Shown piece after piece: positions 34,257 through 42,927 of a stretch of 64,000 bases of DNA (position 1 is its first letter; each line of letters begins with the position of its first letter). The stretch covers positions 2,294,001 through 2,358,000 of the forward strand of contig NZ_CP108488.1 of the NCBI RefSeq assembly GCF_035987325.1, given 5' to 3'. A program made the position numbers and the translations under genes. This DNA comes from Streptomyces sp. NBC_01244 (lineage in GTDB: Bacteria; Actinomycetota; Actinomycetes; Streptomycetales; Streptomycetaceae). The notes under the pieces are model-generated. The model did not search any database. It was given only the letters and a program-made list of their open reading frames with translations, and was not told the origin of the DNA.

Positions 34257-35519
34257 ATGACGCTGTCGCGACGCGGGTTGCTGGGTCTGGCCGGGGCGGC
34301 GGGCGCCGCGGGCGCCCTGGGGGCGGGAGCCCCGGGAACGGGGGCGGCGGGCACGCCCGCGGGGCGGGTGCGGACCGGGTTCGAGCGGCTCGCCGCCGAC
34401 GGGTACGCCGTACTGGCCGGGCAGCGGGTCGGGGTGGTCACCAACCCGACGGGGATCACCGCGGACGCCCGCCACCTGGTCGACGTGCTGCACGCGGACG
34501 CGGCGGTGGACCTGGTCGCGGTGTTCGGCCCCGAGCACGGCTTCCGGGGGACGGCCCAGGCGGGCGGTTCGGAGGGGGCCGGGCGGGATCCGGCGACCGG
34601 GCTGCCCGTGTACGACACGTACGACAAGAGCGGGCAGCGCCTCGCGGACGTCTTCACGGCGGCCGGCGTCGACACCGTCGTCTTCGACATCCAGGACGTC
34701 GGCGCCCGCTTCTACACCTACATCTGGACCCTCTACGACTGCATGCGTGCGGCCGCCCTCGCCGGCAAGGCGGTGGTGGTGCTGGACCGCCCCAACCCGG
34801 TCGGCGCCCGGCGGGCGGCCGGGCCCGTCCTGCAGCGCCCGTACGCGAGCTTCGTGGGCCGGGAGCCGATCGCGCTGGCGCACGGGATGACGGCGGGCGA
34901 GCTGGCCGGGCTCTTCGCGGGCGAGTTCCTGCGGGGAGCGGGCCCCGCCCCGCGGCTGGAGGTGGTGCGGATGGCCGGGTGGCGGCGGGAGTCCTTCTTC
35001 GAGGAGACCGGGCTGCCCTGGGTGCCGCCGAGCCCGAACATGCCGACGCCGGGCACGGCCCTGGCGTACGCCGGGACCTGCCTGTTCGAGGGGACGAACC
35101 TGTCGGAGGGGCGCGGTACCACCACCCCCTTCGAGCTGGTCGGCGCGGAGGGCGTGGACCGGCGGTGGGCGGAGGCCGCGAACGCGCTGGAGCTGCCCGG
35201 GGTGTGGTTCCGGGAGGCCTATTTCACGCCTTCCTTCTCCAAATACGCGGGCAAGACCTGCGGCGGGGTCCGGCTGCTCGTCCACGACCGGGAGGGCTTC
35301 GATCCGGTACGGGCCGGGATCGGACTGCTGGTCACCGCGCGGCGGGTGTGGAGCGGCTTCGCGTGGCGATCCGACCAGTGGATCGACCGGCTGACGGGCT
35401 CGGACCGGGTCCGGCGGATGGTCGACGCGGGGGCGGGCGTGGAGGAGATCGCGGGCGACTGGGCGGCGGGGCTGGCGGGGTTCGCCGCGGTACGGGAGGA
35501 GTACCTGCTGTATCCGTGA
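34257..35519 (+). CDS. DUF1343 / NamZ-like exo-N-acetylmuramidase, Tat-exported
   Basis: The 420-residue protein starts with a twin-arginine signal (L-S-R-R-G-L-L-G-L-A) and an Ala/Gly-rich stretch of about 30 residues. The DUF1343 domain follows, with V-V-T-N-P-T-G near 62, F-G-P-E-H-G-F-R-G near 90 and S-P-N-M-P-T-P near 258. The family now includes NamZ (GH171), which releases N-acetylmuramic acid from peptidoglycan fragments, so a role in wall recycling outside the membrane is likely. TACTTT (34245-34250) lies 6 nt before the ATG without a ribosome binding site, so the mRNA is probably leaderless. Confidence 0.87.
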   Translation: MTLSRRGLLGLAGAAGAAGALGAGAPGTGAAGTPAGRVRTGFERLAADGYAVLAGQRVGVVTNPTGITADARHLVDVLHADAAVDLVAVFGPEHGFRGTAQAGGSEGAGRDPATGLPVYDTYDKSGQRLADVFTAAGVDTVVFDIQDVGARFYTYIWTLYDCMRAAALAGKAVVVLDRPNPVGARRAAGPVLQRPYASFVGREPIALAHGMTAGELAGLFAGEFLRGAGPAPRLEVVRMAGWRRESFFEETGLPWVPPSPNMPTPGTALAYAGTCLFEGTNLSEGRGTTTPFELVGAEGVDRRWAEAANALELPGVWFREAYFTPSFSKYAGKTCGGVRLLVHDREGFDPVRAGIGLLVTARRVWSGFAWRSDQWIDRLTGSDRVRRMVDAGAGVEEIAGDWAAGLAGFAAVREEYLLYP

Positions 35520-35600
35520 ACCGGTGGGTGCGCAGGGGCTGGCCGGGCGGCCCGTTCCGCAGGATGCTGCGGGCAGGGACACGGCGTGGAGGGGGACGTC

Positions 35601-37010
35601 ATGGTGCACATCGGCGGGGCGGTGCCCGCGCGGACGACCGGGACGGGGACGGGGACGGCGGTGGGGATCGGAGCCCGGCCGTACGTGGAGCTGACCTTCG
35701 ACGCGCAGGGCGACGCGGGCCCGGGCGCGCGGGAGGCGGTCTTCGGGATCGAGGCCACGGACCTGCTGGTCTTCGCCCACGGATGGAACTCCGACCGGTC
35801 CACCGCGATCCGGCTCTTCGACCGGTTCTACGCCCCCTTCGCGGATCTGGTGGGGACCGGGGTGCGGCTGGGGTACGTGGGGGTGGTGTGGCCCTCGATC
35901 CGGTTCTCGGACGAGCCGATACCCGACTTCGACGCCCCCGGCGCCGTGGGCGGAGCGGGGGCCGGTGTGGGAGGTGTGGGCGGCGCCGGGGAGCCGGGCC
36001 ACGGAACGGCCCTGGACCCGGTCACCCGGCGGGCCCTCGGCGCGTTCTGGCCGGGCCGGGCGGCGGAGCTGGACCGGATCGCCGAGCTGCTGGAGGAACG
36101 GCCCACGCGAGAGGGCGACTTCACCGAGTTCGGCGCGCTCGTACGGGAACTGGCCGGGGTCGACGGGGTCGGCACGGGCGACGATCTGGCGGCCGCCTTC
36201 GCCCCGCGCGAGGTGCCGGACTTCCTCAGCGGGGACGTCCTGCGGGTGTGCCGGGAGTTCACCGATGCCCTGGCCGAGGCGGGCGCCACGCTCCCCGGGG
36301 AGCCTCCGGGCGCCGGGGACTCCCCCGGCTTCTCGGCCGGCGGCGGGATGCGGACGCTGTGGAACGGCGCCAAGGAGGTGCTGCGCCAGGCCACGTACTA
36401 CCAGATGAAGGCGCGGGCCGGAGTGGTCGGCGAGCACGGCCTCGGGCCGCTGCTGGCGGAGCTGGCCGGCCGTCGCCCCGCCCTGCGGGTCCACCTCATC
36501 GGCCACAGCTTCGGCGGCCGGGTGGTGTCCTTCGCGCTGCGCGGGCTGCCGTCCGGGGCGCGGAACGTGAAGTCCCTGACCCTCCTCCAAGGGGCCTTCT
36601 CCCACTACGCGTTCGCCGACAGCCTGCCGCACGACCGGGGGCGTGGGGGCGCCCTGCGCGGGCTGCAGAGCAGGGTCGACGGGCCGCTGACGGCCTGCCA
36701 TTCCCCGTACGACTCCTCCCTCAAGGTGTTCTACCCGCTGGCCTCCCGGATGGCCGGCGATTCGGCCGGTCTGCTCGGTTTCGACGAGCGGTGGGGCGCG
36801 ATCGGGCACGACGGGGTGCACGGAGTGCCGGGAACCCCGCGGCTGACACTGGACGCGGCGCTGCGGGGCGGCCTGCCCGCCGCGGGCTGCGTGAGCGTGG
36901 ACGCGGGCTCCGTGGTCCGGCGCGGCGGGGCCCCCTCGGGGGCGCACAGCGACATCTGCCACGAGGAGCTGGCCCGGCTGGTGGTGGCCGCGGGGCGCAT
37001 GGGGCGCTGA
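35601..37010 (+). CDS. Alpha/beta hydrolase-like protein
   Basis: The 469-residue protein has an oxyanion strand L-L-V-F-A-H-G-W-N-S-D near residue 54 and the nucleophile elbow L-I-G-H-S-F-G-G-R near 300, typical of alpha/beta hydrolases. Between them is a long insert with Gly/Val/Ala repeats near 118-135. A candidate catalytic His is in H-D-G-V-H-G-V near 404. The substrate is unknown. GGAGGGGG lies 6 nt before the ATG; a GTG 15 bp earlier is less well placed. Confidence 0.78.
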   Translation: MVHIGGAVPARTTGTGTGTAVGIGARPYVELTFDAQGDAGPGAREAVFGIEATDLLVFAHGWNSDRSTAIRLFDRFYAPFADLVGTGVRLGYVGVVWPSIRFSDEPIPDFDAPGAVGGAGAGVGGVGGAGEPGHGTALDPVTRRALGAFWPGRAAELDRIAELLEERPTREGDFTEFGALVRELAGVDGVGTGDDLAAAFAPREVPDFLSGDVLRVCREFTDALAEAGATLPGEPPGAGDSPGFSAGGGMRTLWNGAKEVLRQATYYQMKARAGVVGEHGLGPLLAELAGRRPALRVHLIGHSFGGRVVSFALRGLPSGARNVKSLTLLQGAFSHYAFADSLPHDRGRGGALRGLQSRVDGPLTACHSPYDSSLKVFYPLASRMAGDSAGLLGFDERWGAIGHDGVHGVPGTPRLTLDAALRGGLPAAGCVSVDAGSVVRRGGAPSGAHSDICHEELARLVVAAGRMGR

Positions 37011-37162
37011 GTTCCGGCCATGTGCCACCCGCACGCCTCGACCGCCCCCGCATGCGCCCGCACCGGGCCGGGCATGTTGGGCACACGGCGCCGGTCCTGT
37101 GGGGAACACAGCGCGGCGGGCACGGCGCCCGGTGCTGGGCGCTCGGCGGAGGTGAAGGTGTG

Positions 37163-37762
37163 ATGGCGGGATTCCGGAGTCTGGCCCATCAGGTGCGCGA
37201 TACACGCAACGACAGGGCCCTGCGGCGCCATTCGCTGCGCCGCTGCCTGGAACGGTTCGCCCCGTACGGGCACCGCGCGACCTGGTGGCACCTGTGCGAC
37301 CGGCACGGGATCGGCCCGGAGGACCGGGCGGCGGACCCCTCGCGGCTGGTGGCCGCGCTGGAGGAGCTGGAGGAGGCGCGGGCGGTCTGGCTGGAGTACG
37401 AGCGGCAGTTCGCGGCGCGCCGCAGGCGCGAGAAGCACGACGGGCTGCGGCGGCCCGAGTGGGCGTGGAGCGGCAGCGGGGACGCGGTGGTGCGGTGCGC
37501 CGATCCGGGTGTGCGGCCGCAGGGGGCGCTGGGCGAGGTGCTCAGACGCCTGGTGGAGGCACTGGAGTCGGAGCCGGGGACGGGCTGTCCGGTGTGCGGG
37601 GCGCGGGAGTTGCACTGGCCGGTGCCGTCGGCGGCGGCCCGGGGTTCGGCCGTCGGGTGGGCGTGGGACGGGCCGGTGTGCGCGGGCTGCGGCATCGTGG
37701 TGCCGAGACCGGCGCTCGCGGTCACGGCGCTGCAGGGGGCCGATCTGGCGGGGGCGGCGTGA
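37163..37762 (+). CDS. Zinc-ribbon hypothetical protein
   Basis: The 199-residue protein is helical and Arg-rich in its first 100 residues, then has C-P-V-C-G near 138 and C-A-G-C-G near 174, which would form one zinc site. The family is not recognised. GGAGGTGA precedes the ATG. The stop overlaps the GTG of the BKACE-like gene by 4 bp, so the two are made together. A much larger open frame covers this region because of GC bias, but only this part has codon use and a start site that fit. Confidence 0.65.
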   Translation: MAGFRSLAHQVRDTRNDRALRRHSLRRCLERFAPYGHRATWWHLCDRHGIGPEDRAADPSRLVAALEELEEARAVWLEYERQFAARRRREKHDGLRRPEWAWSGSGDAVVRCADPGVRPQGALGEVLRRLVEALESEPGTGCPVCGARELHWPVPSAAARGSAVGWAWDGPVCAGCGIVVPRPALAVTALQGADLAGAA

Positions 37763-38733
37763 GCGGGGCGAGGGCGAGGGATGGGGCTGGAGCGGGGCCG
37801 GGAGCGGGGGCTGGACCGGGGCCGGGGGCTGGAGCGGGGCCGGGAGCGGGGCCGACCCTGGTGGTGTCGTTGAACGGATCCCGGGGCGCCGCCGACGGCC
37901 CGGCCGTCCCGATGAGCCCCGGGGACCTGGTGGACGCCGCGCTGGCGGCGGTGGCCGCCGGGGCCCGGGAGGTGCTGGTCCATCCGCGCACCCCGTGCGG
38001 GCGCGAGAGCCTCTCGCCCCGGGTGGTCGGGCCGCTGCTGGAGGCCCTGCGCGACGCGGGGCTCGGGGGCGGGGGCCTCAGGGGCGGGGGCAGGGTCCCG
38101 GGCGGCCCCGGGCCCGGCGGTGGGGTGGCGGTTTCCGTGGCCGTGAGCCCGGGGGCCGAGCCGGATCACGCGGGGCGGCTGGCGCGGGTGCGGAGCTGGA
38201 CGGTGCTGCCCGACCGGGCGGTGGTGCGGTTCGCGGAGCCGGGAGCGCGGGAGCTGGCGGAGGCGCTCCTGGAGCGCGGGCCGGCGGTGGACGCGGAGGT
38301 CGCGGTGGGCGGGGTGGGCGGGGTCGGCGGGGCGGGCACTGGGGGCGGGGCGAGAACGGGGCGCGGGGCGGACTGGGCGGGCACCGAGATCGCGGCGGGC
38401 GCGGCGGGCGCGGTGTCCGGCTCGCTCGCGCGGTTCCTGGCGTGGCCGGTACGGGATCCCGCGCGGGTCCGGCTGGTCGCGGAGCTGGCCTCCGCCGACC
38501 CGGGGCCGGTCGCCGAGCTGCTGCGGCGGCTGCCGCCGGTGCCGGTGCTGCTGTTCGGGCGGGAGGCGGCGGCCTGGCCGGCGCTGCGGCTGGCCGCGCG
38601 GTACGGCGCCGGGGCGCGGATCGGCGTAGGAGACGTGCTGCACCTGCCGGACGGACGGGCGGCCCGGTCGAACGCCGAGCTGGTCGCGGCGGCGGCCCGC
38701 GCGCGGGAGGTCACAACAGCCGGGAGCCGGTGA
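37759..38733 (+). CDS. BKACE-like (3-keto-5-aminohexanoate cleavage) protein
   Basis: The 324-residue protein matches the DUF849 family after a 32-residue Gly/Ala/Pro leader. [14 protein letters not shown] near 35 and V-H-P-R-T-P-C-G-R near 74 are followed by a C-terminal [18 protein letters not shown] enzymes are zinc-dependent TIM barrels that cleave beta-keto acids with acetyl-CoA. The zinc motif normally reads H-x-H; here residue 73 is Leu and only His75 remains. Two Gly-rich insertions lengthen it beyond the usual 250-310 residues. Activity is uncertain. Confidence 0.75.
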   Translation: MSGARARDGAGAGPGAGAGPGPGAGAGPGAGPTLVVSLNGSRGAADGPAVPMSPGDLVDAALAAVAAGAREVLVHPRTPCGRESLSPRVVGPLLEALRDAGLGGGGLRGGGRVPGGPGPGGGVAVSVAVSPGAEPDHAGRLARVRSWTVLPDRAVVRFAEPGARELAEALLERGPAVDAEVAVGGVGGVGGAGTGGGARTGRGADWAGTEIAAGAAGAVSGSLARFLAWPVRDPARVRLVAELASADPGPVAELLRRLPPVPVLLFGREAAAWPALRLAARYGAGARIGVGDVLHLPDGRAARSNAELVAAAARAREVTTAGSR

Positions 38734-39157
38734 TGCGTTCACCGAAGACGTCGTCCGGGTTGGAGAGCGCGCAGTTCTCCAGGGAGAGACATCCGCAGCC
38801 GATGCAGTCGGTCAAATGGTCGCGCAGGCGACCGAGTTGGGCGATGCGCTGATCGAGCTCGGCCCGCCAGCTCCCGGAGAGCCGGGCCCAGTCCTCACGG
38901 TTGGGGGTGCGGCCTTCGGGGAGTTGGGCGAGGGCGTCGCGGATGCTGGCGAGGGGAATGCCGACGCGCTGGGCGGCCCGTACGAACGCCACGCGGCGCA
39001 GCGTGTCACGGGTGTAGCGGCGCTGGTTGCCGGAGGTGCGGCGGCTGCTGATCAGCCCCTTGGTCTCGTAGAAGTGCAGTGCGGAGACGGCCGCGCCGCT
39101 GCGGGCGGACAGCTGGCCGACGGTGAGCTCATGGACCTTCTCGGGGATCTGCGGCAC
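38711..39157 (-). CDS. soxR: Redox-sensing MerR regulator SoxR
   Basis: The 148-residue protein begins [16 protein letters not shown] with a MerR helix-turn-helix, a dimerisation helix, and the [2Fe-2S] cluster motif [12 protein letters not shown] near 119-130. It senses redox-active compounds such as the organism's own pigments. It overlaps the end of the BKACE-like gene by 23 bp on the opposite strand. TACCCT (39165-39170, minus strand) lies 7 nt before the GTG with no ribosome binding site, so it is probably leaderless. Confidence 0.94.
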   Translation of the reverse strand: MPQIPEKVHELTVGQLSARSGAAVSALHFYETKGLISSRRTSGNQRRYTRDTLRRVAFVRAAQRVGIPLASIRDALAQLPEGRTPNREDWARLSGSWRAELDQRIAQLGRLRDHLTDCIGCGCLSLENCALSNPDDVFGERITGSRLL

Positions 39158-39235
39158 ACCGCCGAGGGTAATCGGCCGGGCCGGGAATCCGGGGCCGGGT
39201 ACGTCGTTGACAGATCCACGACGCCCCCAGCATGC

Positions 39236-39249
39236 TGAGCAAGCGCTTA
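39236..39249. promoter_or_regulatory. TetR operator candidate before MaoC gene
   Basis: TGAGCAAGCGCTTA includes the palindrome AAGCGCTT, with the longer partial dyad AGCAAGCGCTTA. The same 14 bases occur at 40500-40513 upstream of the TetR gene. It ends 22 bp before the MaoC ATG. Confidence 0.6.
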
Positions 39250-39271
39250 TTCGCCAGGGAGAGGTACGGGT

Positions 39272-39733
39272 ATGTCCGAGCCGAGGATCTTCACGTCCGC
39301 CGAGGAGCTCACCGCCGGGGTCGGCGCACCGCTCGGCCCGAGCGACTGGCTGGAGGTGGACCAGAAGCGGATCGACCTCTTCGCCGACGCCACCGGGGAC
39401 CACCAGTGGATCCACGTGGACCCGGAGCGGGCGGCGTCCGGACCCTTCGGCTCCACGATCGCGCACGGATACCTCACGCTGTCGCTGCTGCCGAGCCTGG
39501 TGCCGCAGATCATGCGGGTCGAGGGCATGAGGATGGGCATCAACTACGGGGTCGACAAGGTGCGTTTCCCGGCGCCGGTGCCGGTCGGGTCGCGGCTGCG
39601 CGCGACCGCGCTGATCACCGAGGTCGTGGAGGCGGGCGGTGGCGTCCAGGTGTCGGCCACGGTGACCGTCGAGCGCGAGGGCGGCGAGAAGCCGGTGTGC
39701 GTGGCGGAGTCGGTGTCCCGGTACTACTTCTGA
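39272..39733 (+). CDS. MaoC family (R)-enoyl-CoA hydratase
   Basis: The 153-residue protein has a hot-dog fold with the hydratase motif [12 protein letters not shown] near residues 37-48, where Asp43 and His48 are the expected catalytic pair, followed by [10 protein letters not shown]. It hydrates enoyl-CoA to (R)-3-hydroxyacyl-CoA. GGGAGAGGT lies upstream of the ATG. It faces a TetR gene tail to tail, and both have an identical 14-bp operator-like sequence. Confidence 0.92.
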   Translation: MSEPRIFTSAEELTAGVGAPLGPSDWLEVDQKRIDLFADATGDHQWIHVDPERAASGPFGSTIAHGYLTLSLLPSLVPQIMRVEGMRMGINYGVDKVRFPAPVPVGSRLRATALITEVVEAGGGVQVSATVTVEREGGEKPVCVAESVSRYYF

Positions 39734-39823
39734 GCCGCTCTCCTTCCGGACCGCTCCTTCCGGACCCCTCCTTCTGAACGGCTCCTTCTGAACGGCTCCT
39801 CCTGGACCGCTCCTTGCGACCCG

Positions 39824-40447
39824 CTACTCGCGGCCCGCGCCCACCATGCGGAGCACGAGACCGGCGTAGAGCGCGCCGACCTCGTCGGGCGTGCGGCGGC
39901 CGTCCGCGCTGAACCAGCGGGCGACGTCGATGCAGAGCGACAGCACGGCGAGGGTGGTGCCGGGGACGTCCGGGACGAAGAACTCCCCGGCCTCGACGCC
40001 GTCGGCGAGGATGCGGCGGATGGCCGCGTCGCTCTGCCGGCGCAGTGCCACGATTTCGGAGCGGTGCTCCGGAGCGAGAGCGTCGAGCTCGTACTGGACC
40101 ACGCGCGCGGTGGTGTGATGCGCCGCGTGCCATCCCACGAAGGACCGTACGGCCGCGTCGAGCCGCTCGGCGGCGCTGCCGGGTCCGGAGGCCGCGGTGT
40201 CCAGGATGCACAGGGCCTTGTCGTGGCCGATGCGGCTGATCCGGTGGAGCAGCTCTTCCTTGGTCTTGTAGTGGATGTAGAGCGCGGCCGGGCTCATGCC
40301 GGCCCGTCCCGCGATGTCCCGCGTGGTCGTGGCGTGGTACCCGCGCTCCGCGAAGGCCTCCACGGCGGCGACGAGCAGCCGCCGCGCGGCGTCGGGAGTG
40401 ACCTCCGACCACGGCCGGTAGCCGCCGATCTCCTCCGCGCTGTCCAT
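39824..40447 (-). CDS. TetR regulator linked to MaoC gene
   Basis: The 207-residue protein has the helix-turn-helix R-D-I-A-G-R-A-G-M-S-P-A-A-L-Y-I-H-Y near residues 44-61 and a helical effector domain. The identical 14-mer upstream of this gene and of the MaoC gene suggests autoregulation and control of the hydratase, probably with an acyl-CoA as signal (inference). A YiaA-like gene lies upstream on the same strand, 63 bp away. Confidence 0.85.
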   Translation of the reverse strand: MDSAEEIGGYRPWSEVTPDAARRLLVAAVEAFAERGYHATTTRDIAGRAGMSPAALYIHYKTKEELLHRISRIGHDKALCILDTAASGPGSAAERLDAAVRSFVGWHAAHHTTARVVQYELDALAPEHRSEIVALRRQSDAAIRRILADGVEAGEFFVPDVPGTTLAVLSLCIDVARWFSADGRRTPDEVGALYAGLVLRMVGAGRE

Positions 40448-40499
40448 CGCTCGCTCACCCTCTTCGGCCTGTAGGAATGAACAGCCTACCGGAGGGTGG

Positions 40500-40513
40500 T
40501 GAGCAAGCGCTTA
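40500..40513. promoter_or_regulatory. Second TGAGCAAGCGCTTA site, before the TetR gene
   Basis: This is an exact copy of the 14-mer at 39236-39249. It lies 53-66 bp before the TetR start and overlaps the stop codon of the YiaA-like gene. Confidence 0.6.
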
Positions 40514-40822
40514 GCGATCCTGGGCGGTGGGCTGCTTCGGGGTGGCGAAGGGATCGTAGCCCGTCATGATCTTCTCCATCCGGGCCTGGTCGACCCGGGT
40601 GACGATCTGGGTGACCTCCTGGCGGTCGCGGATCACCTTGGCGAGGGTGAAGGCGGAGGTGGTGAGGTAGAGGACCGCGATGCCGAGGAAGGCGCGGACC
40701 CAGCCGTTCGCCTCCAGGTTGTAGATCCCCAGGGCCACCGCGCCGATGGCGATGCCGAAGGAGGCGACGGCCTGGCCGTAGTAGGCCCCCGTGTTCTGCT
40801 GCTTGACCGGTGTCTCGTTCAT
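40511..40822 (-). CDS. YiaA/YiaB-type inner membrane protein
   Basis: The 103-residue protein has a short polar N-terminus and two membrane helices (about 17-37 and 42-60). A charged C-terminal helix with T-R-V-D-Q-A-R-M-E-K-I follows. The family has no known function. The start M-N-E-T-P-V-K-Q-Q-N is chosen because it begins the conserved part; the upstream extension is Arg/Pro-rich. The ribosome binding site is weak. Confidence 0.75.
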   Translation of the reverse strand: MNETPVKQQNTGAYYGQAVASFGIAIGAVALGIYNLEANGWVRAFLGIAVLYLTTSAFTLAKVIRDRQEVTQIVTRVDQARMEKIMTGYDPFATPKQPTAQDR

Positions 40823-40909
40823 GGGTCCAGCTTCGGGCGGACCGGGCCTCGGCACATCCGCGCGCGTACTCATGCGCACCTCACGTACGTACTCAGCGAC
40901 TTCAGGTGC

Positions 40910-42061
40910 TCAGAAGGCCGAAACCCCCGTACGGGCACGGCCGATGAGGAGTTTCTGGATCTGACTGGTGCCCTCGTACAGGGTCATCACGCGGGCGTCG
41001 CGCAGCAGTTTGCCGGCCGGGTACTCGTCGATGTAGCCGTAACCACCGTGCACCTGGAGGGCGTTGCTCGCGGCGCGGACCGCCGCCTCGGAGGCGAAGA
41101 GCTTGGCGGTGGAGGACTCGGTGGCGAAGGGCAGTCCGCGGTCGACCAGGTCGGCGACCCGCCAGGTCAGCAGCCGGGCCGCGTCCACGTCGACGGAGAT
41201 GTCGGCTATCAGCTCCTGGACGAGCTGGTGGTGGGCGATCGGCTTGCCGAACTGCTCGCGCTGGGCGGCGTAGGAGACGGCCGCGTCCAGCGCGGCCTGG
41301 GCGATGCCGACACAGCCCGCGGCGACGGACATCCGACCCTTGGCGAGGGCCGACATGGCGACGGAGAAGCCCTTCCCCTCGGGGCCGAGCATCGCGGAGG
41401 CGGGCACGCGCACGCCGTCGAGGGAGAGTTCGGCGGTGGCCTGGCCGCGCAGGCCCAGCTTGCCGTGGATCTCGCGGCGGGTCAGGCCCGGGGCGTCGGT
41501 GGGCACGAGGAACGCGGAGATGCCGCGGTGGCCGGGGTCCTCGTTCGTGCGGGCGAAGAGCAGGACCACATCGGCCCAGGTGCCGTTGGTGATGAACATC
41601 TTGCTGCCGCTGATCACGTACGCGTCGCCCTCGCGCCGGGCGCGGGTGGTCAGGGCGGCGGCGTCGGAGCCGGTACCGGGCTCGGTGAGCCCGAAGCAGC
41701 CGAGGGCTTCGCCGGAGCACAGGCGGGGCAGCCAGGCGCGCTTCTGCTCCTCGCTCCCCCAGGCGGCGACGGTCTTGGCGACCAGGCCCAGGGAGACCGA
41801 GACGATGCCGCGCACGGCGGAGTCCCCTCGGCCGAGTTCCTCGGTGACCAGGACGTAGGAGAGGTGGTCCCCGCCGGAGCCGCCGTACTCCTCGGGGACG
41901 GTCAGGCCGAGGAAGCCGACGGAGCCGAGCTTCTTCACGACGGCCCGGTCCACGCTCTCGGCGCGGTCCCACGCGGCGGCGTACGGGACGATCTCGCGCT
42001 CGGTGAACGCACGGGCGAGATCACGGACGGCGGACTGCTCCTCGCTGAGCTCCAGATTCAC
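40910..42061 (-). CDS. Acyl-CoA dehydrogenase
   Basis: The 383-residue enzyme shows the classical ACAD motifs: C-F-G-L-T-E-P-G-T-G-S-D near residue 122, M-F-I-T-N-G near 155, Q-L-V-Q-E-L-I-A-D near 270, and the catalytic Glu in Y-E-G-T-S-Q-I-Q near 363-370. It oxidises a short or branched acyl-CoA to the enoyl-CoA with electron transfer flavoprotein. GGAGGT precedes the GTG start. It diverges from a TetR gene across 81 bp that hold an operator-like site. Confidence 0.93.
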   Translation of the reverse strand: MNLELSEEQSAVRDLARAFTEREIVPYAAAWDRAESVDRAVVKKLGSVGFLGLTVPEEYGGSGGDHLSYVLVTEELGRGDSAVRGIVSVSLGLVAKTVAAWGSEEQKRAWLPRLCSGEALGCFGLTEPGTGSDAAALTTRARREGDAYVISGSKMFITNGTWADVVLLFARTNEDPGHRGISAFLVPTDAPGLTRREIHGKLGLRGQATAELSLDGVRVPASAMLGPEGKGFSVAMSALAKGRMSVAAGCVGIAQAALDAAVSYAAQREQFGKPIAHHQLVQELIADISVDVDAARLLTWRVADLVDRGLPFATESSTAKLFASEAAVRAASNALQVHGGYGYIDEYPAGKLLRDARVMTLYEGTSQIQKLLIGRARTGVSAF

Positions 42062-42096
42062 CGGGCACCTCCGGGCGGGACGGGATCGGACGGGTT

Positions 42097-42116
42097 AATT
42101 AGCACCGCTAGTTTAA
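42097..42116. promoter_or_regulatory. Operator candidate between ACAD and TetR genes
   Basis: AATTAGCACCGCTAGTTTAA has a partial dyad (TTAGC-ACC-GCTAG). It matches a sequence at 45684-45703 before the ALDH-ADH operon at 15 or more of 19 aligned positions. It overlaps the -35 region of the leaderless TetR gene. Confidence 0.6.
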
Positions 42117-42142
42117 ATGCGGCAGGCTTTACTATGTGGCGC

Positions 42143-42790
42143 ATGGCCAGACCGCGCAAGCCCCTTCTCAGCAGATCCCGCATCGTCGAGGCCGCGGGGT
42201 CCCTGGTGGACGGCGAGGGGCTGGAGGCCGTCTCGACGCGGCGGCTGGCGGCGGCGCTGGGAGTCAGCGGGCCTTCGCTGTACAACCACTTCCGCACGAA
42301 GGACGAGATCCTGGACGCGGTCGCGGACGCGGTGAGCGCGCGGGTCGACCTGTCGATGTTCGAGGCGGGGGACGGCCGGGAGTGGCAGGTCGCACTGCGC
42401 GACTGGGCGCACTCCTACCGGGCCGCGCTGTCCGACCATCCGAACATCGTGCCGGTGCTGGCGCGCGGACCGGGCCGCAGGCCGGCCGGCCTGCGGGTGG
42501 CCGACGCCGTCTACGGGGCGATGACCGCGGCCGGCTGGCCGCCGGCGCACGCGACCCGGATCGGGGCACTGATGCGGTACTTCATCCTCGGCTCGGCCGT
42601 GGGCTCCTTCGCCCGGGGTTTCGTGGACGACGAGACGGCATACGACCCGTCGGACTACCCGCACCTGGGCCAGGCCCACCTGCTGGCGGAACGCCAGCGC
42701 GAGGTGGACGAGGGCGCCTTCGAGACGGGCCTGACGGCACTCCTGGACGGCCTGGCCCTCCAGTACGCGGCGCTGCGGGAGACGGCCTGA
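42143..42790 (+). CDS. TetR regulator divergent from ACAD gene
   Basis: The 215-residue protein has the helix-turn-helix V-S-T-R-R-L-A-A-A-L-G-V-S-G-P-S-L-Y-N-H near residues 29-48 and a helical C-terminal domain. TACTAT (42130-42135) lies 7 nt before this ATG with no ribosome binding site, so translation probably starts at the mRNA 5' end; an ATG 9 bp earlier lies inside the -10 box. It likely represses itself, the ACAD gene and, from the shared site at 45.7 kb, the ALDH-ADH operon (inference). Confidence 0.87.
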   Translation: MARPRKPLLSRSRIVEAAGSLVDGEGLEAVSTRRLAAALGVSGPSLYNHFRTKDEILDAVADAVSARVDLSMFEAGDGREWQVALRDWAHSYRAALSDHPNIVPVLARGPGRRPAGLRVADAVYGAMTAAGWPPAHATRIGALMRYFILGSAVGSFARGFVDDETAYDPSDYPHLGQAHLLAERQREVDEGAFETGLTALLDGLALQYAALRETA

Positions 42791-42850
42791 CGCTGCTTGA
42801 GGGCACCTGCCCCGGCGCGACTCGGCCCGACTGGGCCTGACACGGCCTGA

Positions 42851-42878
42851 CGGGAGGCCTGCAGGGGCGGGCCTCCCG
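42851..42878 (+). terminator. Hairpin after TetR gene
   Basis: A 9-bp stem (42851-42859 with 42870-42878) lies in the convergent gap. The rest of the gap to 42927 is made of short GACTGGCCG and GACTCGCC-like repeats. Confidence 0.6.
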
Positions 42879-42927
42879 GGCTGACTGGCCGGCTGGCTGA
42901 CTGGCCGACTCGCCGACTCGCCGACTG

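Noticed and set aside
33371..37762. A 1463-residue plus-strand open frame
   Set aside because: It runs across the SDR, NamZ-like and hydrolase genes in a shifted phase and is Arg/Gly/Ala-rich. Only its last 199 codons (from 37163), behind a good ribosome binding site, look real.
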